Below are positions 15,230 through 23,073 of a DNA stretch of 34,374 bases, piece after piece (within the stretch, counting starts at the first letter, position 1; the number at the start of each line of letters is the position of its first letter). Both the position numbers and the translations under genes were made by a program. The notes beneath the pieces are model-generated. The model saw nothing but the letters and a program-made list of their open reading frames with translations. It ran no database searches and had not been told where the DNA came from. Origin of the DNA: Candidatus Bathyarchaeota archaeon (GTDB taxonomy: Archaea > Thermoproteota > Bathyarchaeia > 40CM-2-53-6); assembly GCA_005882895.1 (NCBI GenBank), contig VBBD01000019.1, positions 1 to 34,374 of the forward strand, in the 5' to 3' direction.

Positions 15230-15600
15230 AATCTCTTGTGAATCTAGTCCTTACGCTTGTCTGAGATCCCATTTCTTAGCATGAGTTCATGTCTTTGACC
15301 GAGATCCAAGCAAGGGCCGCGCCCCTGGACGGTTCCAGCGAATCGGGAAAGGACTCAGGGTCAAGTTGCTCGATGTCACCTATTATTTCAGCAGCTTTTG
15401 ATAAGTTATTCTACGATCATCGAGAAGAAATAGGGTCGAAGTCCAAATCTGCCGAAATCTTCCTGTTTCTGTTTCCCGGTTGTCATGTCGTGAAGAGGGA
15501 AGGAGTTAGCTGTCGTTAGGTACGGGGCATTTGTCCTAACGGTTAAGCACTCTATATAGCAGAGCAACCCGTCTCCTCCCGGCTAGGGGTCAATAGGGGT
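15230..15600. other. Intergenic, promoter of the zinc-site protein
   Basis: This stretch is about 370 bases. A 76-codon frame at 15289-15519 has the low-information Ser-rich composition of chance frames and was not called. A strong TATA-like CTCTATATAGCAG is at 15550-15562. Confidence 0.4.
15553..15559 (+). promoter_or_regulatory. TATA box of the 15601 gene
   Basis: TATATAG matches the archaeal TATA consensus. Transcription would start near 15580, about 20 nt before the TTG at 15601. Confidence 0.4.
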
Positions 15601-15852
15601 TTGAAGGCGTCCCGATCGCCTGATATTCGTATATTGAGGAAGCCGAATACTCCTCCGTGTGATTTTTGCGGAGAGGATTTTGAGGATGGAGAGGATGCTT
15701 ATCGTCTTGCAAGGGGCAAGGTCCTCTTCTCCGTTCCCAGCTTCGTCCCGGAGACCGCCTCCATATTCTTCCACGAGGAATGCTGGAGAAAGGTCGCGCT
15801 ACAGAGGAAGAAGGGCGAGGCCAAGCAACCACGCCCTGAGACAGACCAATAG
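15601..15852 (+). CDS. Small protein with putative Cys2-His-Cys zinc site
   Basis: This protein has 83 residues from a TTG, or 72 from a second TTG at codon 12. It contains Cys20-x2-Cys23 (PPCDFCGEDFEDGEDAYRL) and a later FFHEECWRKVAL with His and Cys three residues apart. The CxxC...HxxC order and the short beta-hairpin region between them resemble treble-clef or LIM-like knuckles. The tail is basic and polar. The TATA box at 15553 supports expression. No known family was recognised, and DNA, RNA or protein binding is inference. Confidence 0.45.
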   Translation: MKASRSPDIRILRKPNTPPCDFCGEDFEDGEDAYRLARGKVLFSVPSFVPETASIFFHEECWRKVALQRKKGEAKQPRPETDQ

Positions 15853-15887
15853 ACCTCGTCGACTAATGCGCAATCTGTCCTCCCAGT

Positions 15888-16694
15888 CTAACTCTTTGGT
15901 TTCTTTTCCGTGGCCAGGAACTCGAGGATCGCGCTGTTGACCATGTCCGGTTTCTCGGAAAGCAGGAAGTGCGTGGTCCCGGGGATAATGCACAATTGTG
16001 CACCCTTGATCGACTTAAACAGCTCCAGCGTATGCCCTACGGGAATCGCCTCCCTGTCCCCTGCCATCACCAGTGTAGGAGAGCTAATCTTTCCGAGTTC
16101 TTGCTTTGTAATGTTGGGCTCGTTGAGCCACAGAATCTTCGTTTTCTCGACCACAACAGGGAAGTGACCGGGACCGTCAGGGGAGACTTCATCGTAGCGT
16201 CTGATGAGAGGCGATCCCGATTTCCGGAAGGACTCTGGTGTGAGTGATCTGATCCAGTTAAGATCTTCTGGAGACTGAGCGTTAGTGTCGAAGAGCCCGC
16301 CTATGCAAACAAGGCGTTTGACCAGGTCTGGCCGGGAGATCGCGACTTGAAGAGCGATGATCGCGCCATCGCTCCAGCCCACTAGGTTCGTCGCTCCCAG
16401 TTTCAACGCCTCGATGAAGTCAGCCGTGTACGAGGACATGGTGTCGAAACTGAAGGGTTCAGCGGTATCAGCTGTATGCCCGTGCCCGGGCCGTTCGAAA
16501 GCAACTACTCTGAAGTGCTTCGCAAGTTCCGGAGTCTGTGAAGCGAAGTCTTCAACAGTACCGAAGCCTCCGTGCAATAGTAGCAAAGGCTCGCCAGACC
16601 CTGATTTCTCATAGTAGATTCGCGAGTTCCTAATCTGGAGATGCACGGAACTGCCCAAAGTCAGCGGTTTAGTTAAGCTCTGCTTGAGAATCAA
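15888..16694 (-). CDS. Alpha/beta hydrolase
   Basis: This 268-residue alpha/beta-fold hydrolase has oxyanion loop LLLLHGGFGTVEDF, nucleophile elbow Gly-Trp-Ser108-Asp-Gly, acid Asp213 in VMAGDREAIPVG and base His242 in IPGTTHFLL. The FERPGHGHTADTAEPFSF segment is typical of the epoxide-hydrolase/esterase/lactonase branch. The substrate is unknown. The start is TTG; a GTG at about 16646 (codon 17) directly before HLQIRNSRIYYEKSG is also plausible. It is cytosolic and monocistronic. It ends 35 bases past the convergent zinc-site gene. Confidence 0.85.
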   Translation of the reverse strand: MILKQSLTKPLTLGSSVHLQIRNSRIYYEKSGSGEPLLLLHGGFGTVEDFASQTPELAKHFRVVAFERPGHGHTADTAEPFSFDTMSSYTADFIEALKLGATNLVGWSDGAIIALQVAISRPDLVKRLVCIGGLFDTNAQSPEDLNWIRSLTPESFRKSGSPLIRRYDEVSPDGPGHFPVVVEKTKILWLNEPNITKQELGKISSPTLVMAGDREAIPVGHTLELFKSIKGAQLCIIPGTTHFLLSEKPDMVNSAILEFLATEKKPKS

Positions 16695-16812
16695 GAGATA
16701 ATGAGGCGAATCCCCTGCGAAGCAGTCAGGCCATCATACGAGACTTTCCATAAGCATATAGGCTAATTTCTCTCACGCGGATCAATCGAAGGTTGCTAAG
16801 CTGTCGCTTCCT

Positions 16813-17001
16813 ATGCGGTTGGGAAAAACGGAGATTGGGACTATGTTTCTTCTTGCTATGGTATTTCTTGCGGCCGTGCTCGCGGTTCTAGGAGTTGTTT
16901 TCCAGGACAACTGGGCCAAGGGAGGAGTCGGAGCCGCGGTTATCATCGCAATCCTGCTCTACTGGAGCATTACCAAGGAAAAGAAGAGCCTTACACCATA
17001 A
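16813..17001 (+). CDS. 62-aa two-TM membrane protein
   Basis: This small protein has two hydrophobic helices, about 10-30 (TMFLLAMVFLAAVLAVLGVV) and 37-52 (GVGAAVIIAILLYWSI), separated by FQDNWAKG. It ends in a Lys-rich tail (TKEKKSLTP), so both termini are probably cytosolic. The ATG start is preceded by a TATA-like CATATAGG at 16756-16763. No family was recognised. It lies 70 bases before another membrane protein, possibly in one unit. Confidence 0.5.
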   Translation: MRLGKTEIGTMFLLAMVFLAAVLAVLGVVFQDNWAKGGVGAAVIIAILLYWSITKEKKSLTP

Positions 17002-17070
17002 GCCGTCACGGCACCGCAACCTGAAGCTCTCAACCGGCGTCAGCTTGCCTTATCTGGTGTCTTTCAAAAC

Positions 17071-17565
17071 ATGGATTATGTGCAGGTCAGACCTCGCAGA
17101 CCAGCAACCGTCACAATACTGGCAGTACTATCGATCATAGTAGCCGTATTATCCCTAGTTCTAGGGGTCGCTGGAGTTGTGCTCGGCGCGTTCGTCGTAG
17201 GTGACTACTCAGGTCTCGGCGCGATCATTCTACTCGTACTCGGAACTGTCGTATTCGCATTTGGAATCCTAGAAATTATCTACAGTATTGGATTCCTCGA
17301 AGGGAAAGGATGGTCATGGACCCTGGGCACGACTATTGCTGTGGTGAGCCTTGTTTCCAGCATTGGGGTAATCGGAATAACAGCGATTGCAGGCCCGAGA
17401 CTAGCAGCGATTACCAGTGATGTTTACGAAATAGTGCTGCCAGAACTCATTATCATTTCCATGATAGCCATCATCCCCATCATAACCAGCTCCGTAACCA
17501 TCTATGTCCTCACAAGGCGAAACGTGAAGGTGTTCTTCGGAAAAGTTCCCGAACCGCAGGCTTAA
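17071..17565 (+). CDS. Four-TM membrane protein
   Basis: This 164-residue protein has a short basic N-terminus (RPRRPATV) and four hydrophobic helices at about 13-38, 48-73, 84-105 and 122-148. A Gly-rich pattern (GLGAIILLVLGTVVFAFGIL) and YSIGFLEGKGWSWTLGT between helices 2 and 3 resemble small DUF7144/TMEM-like membrane families of archaea and actinobacteria. The role is unknown. No signal peptide or enzymatic motif is seen. Confidence 0.6.
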   Translation: MDYVQVRPRRPATVTILAVLSIIVAVLSLVLGVAGVVLGAFVVGDYSGLGAIILLVLGTVVFAFGILEIIYSIGFLEGKGWSWTLGTTIAVVSLVSSIGVIGITAIAGPRLAAITSDVYEIVLPELIIISMIAIIPIITSSVTIYVLTRRNVKVFFGKVPEPQA

Positions 17566-17841
17566 CAAAGAAATTACTTGCAGAAGAATCTCGTCCATCT
17601 TGGCTCCCAGTCGTATCGAGAACCCCACTCTGATCAAGAGTTCTTCGCGCAGTACCGCCTCAGAACAGTAGCCCCTGCACAACCAGCCAGCCCATAACCC
17701 CGAATCCCCCTTGGCGAGTAGCCATTCAGACAGCGGGAAGTCTTGAAAGGAATCCCGCAACTTTGCCCATATCCTCAGCGGGCACCATGATGGCAAAGCT
17801 TTTCCGGCTATTACCATCGAGAGACTATCAAGGTTAATCTT

Positions 17842-18342
17842 GTGAGCCAGACCCCTACAGATGTTATCCAGCTTCTCGGACCGAACGAACAGGTTGAGCT
17901 CTACATCAGGCAGAAGATATACCATCCCAAGATCAACGTGGACTCTGTCCTCCTGACAAACGAGCGGATCATCCTTCGCCATCCCCGCGAGCTAGGTCTA
18001 AAGAAAGACTACACGGATTTCTCCTACACCGACATTGCTAACGTGGTCCTTGACAAGGGAATACTCCGCTCGACCATAAAGTGCATGCTTAGATTCGGCG
18101 GGGACCCGCTCGCCTTGACCGAGCTACCGAACGCTGATGCCGAGAAGGCCTACGGAATAATCCGCGAGAACCTGGTGAGGTATCAGACACCTCTTACCGC
18201 CATCCCCGGAACAACGATCGCCGGCACCGCCGTATCTCCCCAGAGTATCACTCGCGAGGTGGTGAAGGTTCGCTGCAACTCTTGCAGCAAGCTGATGGAC
18301 GAGAACGCAACGCAGTGTCCCTTCTGCGGAGCGAAACAGTAA
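17842..18342 (+). CDS. PH-like domain protein with C-terminal zinc ribbon
   Basis: This 166-residue protein starts from a GTG. Residues about 10-112 look like a bacterial/archaeal PH (bPH/YokE-like) domain: QVELYIRQKIYHPKINVDSV, LLTNERIILRHPRELG (the L-T-N-E-R-I-I signature), SYTDIANVVLDKGILRST. After a Thr/Ala-rich linker comes a zinc ribbon with Cys145-x2-Cys148 and Cys159-x2-Cys162 (RCNSCSKLMDENATQCPFCG). This domain pair is common in archaea, often tied to membranes or protein scaffolds. No enzyme activity is expected. It is convergent with the next gene, 13 bases away. Confidence 0.75.
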   Translation: MSQTPTDVIQLLGPNEQVELYIRQKIYHPKINVDSVLLTNERIILRHPRELGLKKDYTDFSYTDIANVVLDKGILRSTIKCMLRFGGDPLALTELPNADAEKAYGIIRENLVRYQTPLTAIPGTTIAGTAVSPQSITREVVKVRCNSCSKLMDENATQCPFCGAKQ

Positions 18343-18355
18343 CCCAAAACAACAA

Positions 18356-19501
18356 TCAATAGCCCAGCCCAACCATTTTCATTTTTACGCCATGCTTGGC
18401 AAGACGGTCTAACACGAACTGGAAGAGCCTCGGGTCTTGAGAGATCCTTTCCGGGGTAACAATACCAGTATCTTTGATCTTTCCGCGTCCCATGAGCAGA
18501 GCGACAGACGTGCATGGGTAGGCTGTTGTCCGAGCCATTGCCGAAACCCCTGACCGTCGGTTGTAATGGTCGAGAAGCTGGTATCTCAGACTCATTTTCT
18601 TTCCACGGGACAAGCCCTTCACTTCAACCCTCAAGGCCAGAAAGTCCTCGGGAGACCCGCGTGACATTGCCCCGCGAAGCAGCTCTATCGACAGCTGCCG
18701 AGGCTCCACCTCAACACCACCGATCCTAACCGATTTACGTTCAAAGAAGCCCAAGACCCGAAGCGTGCTCATCATATCCGCATGCCCAGGATACCTGAGC
18801 GTGAACTCGTGCATCTCTCTAGTTCTCGGATAACTTCTCGGAAGAGAGCCTAGACCATCCGTGAGAAAATATTCCAATTTCCCGACTCCGGGGAAGCTTA
18901 AGTGACCACGCCCGGACAACGCGTCAACCTTCTTCCGCTTACCCTCCTCGATAACCTGTACAGGTCGAGAGTACTCGTTCACAACATCCTCAAGGGAAAA
19001 CACAATCCGATAATTCAGGGGAGGTTCAGGCTTCTCCGGAAGACCGCCAACAAAGATTTCCACCGATTTCATCTGATCTAGCCTCCGCGAAGCATCACCA
19101 ACACACATGTTCGTGAAACCCGGCGCCACACCACACTGAGGAACGACCCGACAACCAGCTTCCTTTGCCTTACGTTGAAGAGGAAAGGCGTCCCGCGGAG
19201 TATAGGAAATATCCACAATATCTCTGCTAGCCTTAACCGTCTCACTCATCAGGTCCAATCCAAGCCGGCCCGGCAGAGCACCGCAAACAAGGTCGACTTT
19301 CCCCAGAAGAGTATGAAAACGCGGCAGTTGTGACATGCTCAGTTTGACAGTCTGAAGCTTCTTGGGGACGCGTTTCCTCAAGAGCTTCAAGTTCTGGGAG
19401 CTGGCATCCATCGCGACTACAGAATCAACCTCGTCTGATCCCGCGAGGTCGCGGGCGATCTCCGAGCCTACCTTACCGCATCCAACAACAAGGATTCTCA
19501 T
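18356..19501 (-). CDS. Saccharopine dehydrogenase-family oxidoreductase
   Basis: This 381-residue protein opens with a Rossmann motif, MRILVVGCGKVGSEIARDL. A second recognisable block is VDLVCGALPGRLGLDLMSET, then VDISYTPRDAFPLQRKAKEA and VVPQCGVAPGFTNM, which define the Sacchrp_dh_NADP and C-terminal domains. Relatives include saccharopine reductase, lysine-ketoglutarate-type reductases and carboxynorspermidine dehydrogenase. Without neighbours from lysine or polyamine pathways the substrate stays open. The ATG start is preceded by a TATA-like CTTAAGAA roughly 35 nt upstream. The length is usual for archaeal members. Confidence 0.8.
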   Translation of the reverse strand: MRILVVGCGKVGSEIARDLAGSDEVDSVVAMDASSQNLKLLRKRVPKKLQTVKLSMSQLPRFHTLLGKVDLVCGALPGRLGLDLMSETVKASRDIVDISYTPRDAFPLQRKAKEAGCRVVPQCGVAPGFTNMCVGDASRRLDQMKSVEIFVGGLPEKPEPPLNYRIVFSLEDVVNEYSRPVQVIEEGKRKKVDALSGRGHLSFPGVGKLEYFLTDGLGSLPRSYPRTREMHEFTLRYPGHADMMSTLRVLGFFERKSVRIGGVEVEPRQLSIELLRGAMSRGSPEDFLALRVEVKGLSRGKKMSLRYQLLDHYNRRSGVSAMARTTAYPCTSVALLMGRGKIKDTGIVTPERISQDPRLFQFVLDRLAKHGVKMKMVGLGY

Positions 19502-19624
19502 TACTAACGTCGCAGAACGTCGTTGTGATGCTTCTTAAGTTGGACGAAGATTCTGAGAAAAAACACTAACGGTTGGGCAAATACGTGGGGTGCACTTCAT
19601 GCGATCCGGGTCGACCGTTCTGCT

Positions 19625-20263
19625 CTAGCCGGAACCTGGGAGCGATGTGTCTTCCTTGAGTTTTTCGAGTCTCTGATGCGTGTTTGGGCTGACGTTCCAT
19701 CTGCCAATAAATCGTGGTCGGTGGTGCAAGTTTAGTGCATCGATTTTGGCGAGAACTTGTATGAATGATTCTCTACCGACGATTTCTGCAGCCTTAGCAT
19801 CCGCGACGAAGTAAAGGTTTCTCATTGTAGAGAAGAGACGCCTCATCATGAAAAGAGAGAAGACCGTGTAGCCCGCGACAGTCGTAAACAATAACTCTTG
19901 GAAGAGCGGGGATTTCGACATTCGCAAGACTACGAGGAGAACAGCAACAAGGGCGAATACCGCCGCGGTCATTGGGAGGAAGAAGCCCCTGAACATCGCC
20001 CCAAACAGAAACTTTTGATCGTTGTAGACTATGGAGGAAGCGAGCAACGGCTTCCACTCTTCAGGGCTCAGCTTCCCCATCAACAGTCGTGGCAGCATTA
20101 TGACGCCTCGAAATATGACGATCCGGGTTATCGGCAATCGGTCTACCCAAGACACAGTTCTCGGGTCCAACTTCGTCTTGTTTAGCTGTCCACACAACTC
20201 CCTTGCATATTCCACGATCCTCTGGTCCTCAGGGTGCATCGGAACCTGTCGAGGCGTAAACAC
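19625..20263 (-). CDS. M48-like membrane protein lacking the HExxH motif (pseudopeptidase)
   Basis: The 212 residues have the layout of an M48/HtpX membrane metallopeptidase: an N-terminal alpha/beta part, then VIMLPRLLMGKLSPEEWKPL, two membrane helices at about 96-115 and 122-142, ADAKAAEIVG at 154-163, and a final NTHQRLEKL like the family's H-P-x-x-x-x-R-I end. The expected HExxH after LSPEEWKPLLA reads SSIVY (76-80), and the second Glu of ExxxD is Val153, so no zinc site remains. It is probably a non-catalytic homologue. The start is GTG. TTATAA at 20286-20291 lies about 25 nt away, indicating a leaderless transcript. Confidence 0.6.
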   Translation of the reverse strand: MFTPRQVPMHPEDQRIVEYARELCGQLNKTKLDPRTVSWVDRLPITRIVIFRGVIMLPRLLMGKLSPEEWKPLLASSIVYNDQKFLFGAMFRGFFLPMTAAVFALVAVLLVVLRMSKSPLFQELLFTTVAGYTVFSLFMMRRLFSTMRNLYFVADAKAAEIVGRESFIQVLAKIDALNLHHRPRFIGRWNVSPNTHQRLEKLKEDTSLPGSG

Positions 20264-20285
20264 GGGCTTTCCTCACACCATCGGA

Positions 20286-20291
20286 TTATAA
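20286..20291. promoter_or_regulatory. Palindromic TATA element between divergent membrane genes
   Basis: TTATAA within GGATTATAAGCC is centred 25 nt from the GTG at 20263 (minus) and 28 nt from the TTG at 20317 (plus). A single symmetric box may therefore drive both genes. Confidence 0.45.
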
Positions 20292-20331
20292 GCCAAACAT
20301 GGGGCGATAAGAGAAATTGCGGTACTTGGTG

Positions 20332-21063
20332 ATGATATCGTCTCCTGACAATACTATTGAAAGTATTATCTTGCGAGACGCGTCGAAACAATTCCGGAGC
20401 GCTCTCTCCAGCAATATTGTCAACACCGTCTTAGCGTTTGCAACTTCCGTTTTCCTCGTCATCATTCCGTTCGGTATCTCCTGGAGTAATCTGTGGATCT
20501 TTCAGGCTGTAGGGTTAACGACGACTGTTTACTCCGCCGTGGTATATTGGAGGTTCAAGGCTAAACCTTCCACGAGCTTCACCGTTCACTGCTTATTTCT
20601 CGCCGTTTTAGGGTTCCTCTTGGCGCCGGCTCCAGCCATCTTTTTCGGGGGACTTCTCTACGGCTTTGCCGGCTACCAAATGGCGAGCGTCAGATACTGG
20701 ATGAGGCAAGGCCGCAATAGCCAGCTAATCCGGTGCACCCGCGACGGTGGGGAGGTCGCGGTGTTCGGTGGCACAAGTTTAGTTTGTACCAAGTGTTCGC
20801 GGTTGTTGAAGGTAGGTTTCGACGTGCCAGTGCGGTGGAGAAATATTGGCCTTGGAGCCCTCATAATCGGAGTCGTTCTGAGGATTATCGTAGCACTGGC
20901 GTCACGGCCCATCGCCGACATTCTGATCATTCCAGCTGGTCCGCTTCTGGCGAACGGTATCGTTGTCGCATTCTCCCAGCTCAATTCCTACGGTGCTCTT
21001 AGAGGCTCCGTTAGGCTACCACCGAACGTACCATCATCGCCCGGATCACCGGCTCCGAGTTGA
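20332..21063 (+). CDS. Multi-TM membrane protein with internal Cys pair
   Basis: This 243-residue protein has an early hydrophobic hairpin (VLAFATSVFLVIIPFGISWS and LWIFQAVGLTTTVYSAVVYW) and a second pair (about 87-118). A cytosolic loop bearing a Cys and a CxxC (LIRCTRDGG, LVCTKCSRLL) and final helices follow (GLGALIIGVVLRIIVALA, ILIIPAGPLLANGIVVAF). The Cys loop could hold a metal. The ATG at 20332 is preferred; TTG 20317 and GTG 20329 are alternatives in frame. No family was recognised. It shares its promoter with the M48-like gene. Confidence 0.55.
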   Translation: MISSPDNTIESIILRDASKQFRSALSSNIVNTVLAFATSVFLVIIPFGISWSNLWIFQAVGLTTTVYSAVVYWRFKAKPSTSFTVHCLFLAVLGFLLAPAPAIFFGGLLYGFAGYQMASVRYWMRQGRNSQLIRCTRDGGEVAVFGGTSLVCTKCSRLLKVGFDVPVRWRNIGLGALIIGVVLRIIVALASRPIADILIIPAGPLLANGIVVAFSQLNSYGALRGSVRLPPNVPSSPGSPAPS

Positions 21064-21090
21064 AGAAAGCATCGGTAGTGCGTAGCTCCC

Positions 21091-21792
21091 TTGCGAAGAG
21101 ACACGGCGATCGTTGCTTCTTGCGGGGTCTCAGCTCCAATTGTAATGTTAACGCTGTGGACCGTTGCCAGTCTATTGAGACCGGGTTACGATCAATTGAC
21201 GCAGTATGGTAGCGAACTGGCAACTGGTCAAGACTCGACCATAATGAACGCCAACTTCGTCATCACCGGTTCCCTGATCATAATATTCTTTCTTGGTCTG
21301 TTCACCCATATTCACGCAGGAAAGTGGCCCGCAATCGGTGCAATGCTTCTCGGAATTTTCGGCGTGGGGGAGGCGGTTACAGCGGCATTTCCCTGCGACC
21401 CTGGTTGTCCATTTGCTAGTTCCCAGTCGCCGTCCCAGTCAATCCATAATTTGATCGCGGTCATTGCGTTCGGATCCCTCGCGTTAGCCCCACTGTTGAT
21501 TTCATCAGGCTTGAAGCGGGACACTCTCTGGGGAGGGTATCAATCGTATTCCCTGGCGACCGGATTCGCAAGCATTGGACTCTTTCTACTGTTCTCGTTT
21601 GCCGTCTTGTCCTCCTTCCCGTATGTCGGCCTTCTGCAACGCGTCTTCCTCGCGATCCCCTTTCTCTGGATCGAGCTAATGGCTGTCCACCTGTTCAAGA
21701 TTCCTAATCGAACCTCCCCGGCAATTCCTCCTTCAAGTCCGCCAGTTGCTCCCAAGACTGATTACCATGCTAAGTCACTGGTCGAAATATGA
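21091..21792 (+). CDS. DUF998-family membrane protein
   Basis: This 233-residue protein has six hydrophobic helices and the DUF998 signature: YDQLTQYGSELATGQDSTIM after helix 1, and GEAVTAAFPCDPGCPF after helix 3, with IHNLIAVIAFGSLALAPLLI following. The conserved acidic/Gln stretch and the F-P-C-D-x-G-C loop face the outside. The function of DUF998 is unknown. The start is TTG. The last codons overlap the next gene as ATGA, so the two are coupled. The C-terminal tail is Pro-rich (TSPAIPPSSPPVAPKT). Confidence 0.75.
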   Translation: MRRDTAIVASCGVSAPIVMLTLWTVASLLRPGYDQLTQYGSELATGQDSTIMNANFVITGSLIIIFFLGLFTHIHAGKWPAIGAMLLGIFGVGEAVTAAFPCDPGCPFASSQSPSQSIHNLIAVIAFGSLALAPLLISSGLKRDTLWGGYQSYSLATGFASIGLFLLFSFAVLSSFPYVGLLQRVFLAIPFLWIELMAVHLFKIPNRTSPAIPPSSPPVAPKTDYHAKSLVEI

Positions 21793-22460
21793 GTGAGCAG
21801 ATCCCTAACCGTATTCGCCTAGCAATTTCAGCTCTTCCTATAGCGGGTCTTCTTGGCGTGATCTCGATTCTTCCTCCAGGTGTTTTCATCAATCCATCGA
21901 CTGACCCGGAGGCATTCGCCAGATCAGCTGACAGCATCGCCTTAGGAAATCTAATCGGGATTGTTGCCTTGGTGTTCTTGCTGATTGGAGCCTGGGCCCT
22001 GTATACTATTCTAGAGAGAGGGTCCGCAAGCCGATTGCCAGTCTATGGGTTATTGCTGACTTTTGCCGGGCTGGGTTTGCAATTGCCCTTTGCTGGAATT
22101 TTCGCCTTCGCGGCCCCTGTTGCCGGTCGGCTCTACCTGGCTGGCGACACGAACATGGTCAGAGTAATCTCAGACGCCACCAGCATTTCTAACCCTGTCG
22201 CGTTTCTGTTCGGCGCAACCTCCGCGTGGCTCTATGCTATCGGTTCCATCTTCCTTGGCATTGCGATATGGCGTAGCCGCAGCCTGCCAAAATGGGCAGG
22301 GCTCCTCTACGCCGTAAACTCGATCTCTATCTTCAGCGGGCCCGTATACGGTGTTTACGCATTCCTCATGGCATTAGCTGGAACCATACTGCTACTCATC
22401 AGTGGAGCGTGGATTACAGCGAACATTGCAAGACGGGGAACTCTCCAGAGCGGTGCTTGA
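21789..22460 (+). CDS. Six-TM membrane protein (DUF4386-like)
   Basis: This 223-residue protein has six predicted helices. A loop after helix 1, FINPSTDPEAFARSADSIAL, is typical of DUF4386-like proteins. Helix 2 is LIGIVALVFLLIGAWALYTI, and later segments include AFLFGATSAWLYAIGSIFLG and AFLMALAGTILLLISGAWIT. No catalytic motif is seen. Its ATG overlaps the DUF998 stop (ATGA), so the pair may form a membrane unit. Confidence 0.65.
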   Translation: MSEQIPNRIRLAISALPIAGLLGVISILPPGVFINPSTDPEAFARSADSIALGNLIGIVALVFLLIGAWALYTILERGSASRLPVYGLLLTFAGLGLQLPFAGIFAFAAPVAGRLYLAGDTNMVRVISDATSISNPVAFLFGATSAWLYAIGSIFLGIAIWRSRSLPKWAGLLYAVNSISIFSGPVYGVYAFLMALAGTILLLISGAWITANIARRGTLQSGA

Positions 22461-22609
22461 CGGGCATTCCACTCAAAGTGAGAAACTCCCAGGTGAGGGG
22501 TGGATTCTATCGACAATCCATGAATGTTCGGGGGTGGCCAGAAAGGATTGGCAAGAGTTGCACCACGCTATGGCAATAACAATATCTTGTTCAGCGCAAG
22601 CTGGTCTCT

Positions 22610-22990
22610 ATGCGACCCGTTCTGACCGACCGTGAACTGGCCCTCATTCTCTCCAAGGATATCTGTAGGCTGTCGACGATTAGCTCGAATGGATGGCCTC
22701 ACATCGTGCCTGTAAGCTATGTTTACCTGCGCGGGAAATTCTACATCCCAACGGATAGAAGAGCCAAGAAGGTCAGAAATCTCGCGAAGAACAGCAACGC
22801 TACAATCGTCGTGGACGACGAACACCTGGAGCATGGTGTGATGATCGAGTGCAACTCTAAGATCATAGAAGGTAACAAGGCTCAATCTTTGAGGGACTAC
22901 GTGAGGAAGGTCAAACGCTGGCAGAACGACGAGACAACTGTGATTATCGAACTAAGTCCTAGTCGAAAGGCAAGCTGGTTCTTGAAGTGA
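22610..22990 (+). CDS. Small PNPOx-like flavin/F420-binding protein
   Basis: This 126-residue split-barrel protein has LILSKDICRLSTISSNGWPH (strand with L-S-T-x-x-x-x-G-x-P-H), IVPVSYVYLRGKFYIPTDRR, AKKVRNLAKNSNATIVVDDE and ATIV/TTVIIEL strands. This is the minimal PNPOx fold binding FMN or F420. The K-x-x-N-L motif near residue 55 contacts the cofactor phosphate in relatives. The substrate is unknown. The start is ATG, 149 bases past the membrane pair. Confidence 0.75.
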   Translation: MRPVLTDRELALILSKDICRLSTISSNGWPHIVPVSYVYLRGKFYIPTDRRAKKVRNLAKNSNATIVVDDEHLEHGVMIECNSKIIEGNKAQSLRDYVRKVKRWQNDETTVIIELSPSRKASWFLK

Positions 22991-23073
22991 AGACGACCGG
23001 GCCGAGGATGTCCTTGATTATGGTGACCTGCCGTCATTCCCAGTTTTTCTGCACGCTGAGTCTGTTCCTAGGA

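Noticed and set aside
15289-15519. 76-codon plus frame before the zinc-site gene
   Set aside because: Ser-rich, low-information translation without a motif; the TATA box lies after it, not before.
17401-17982. 193-codon minus-strand frame across the membrane and PH-like genes
   Set aside because: It overlaps two well-supported plus-strand genes, and its sequence has no family features.
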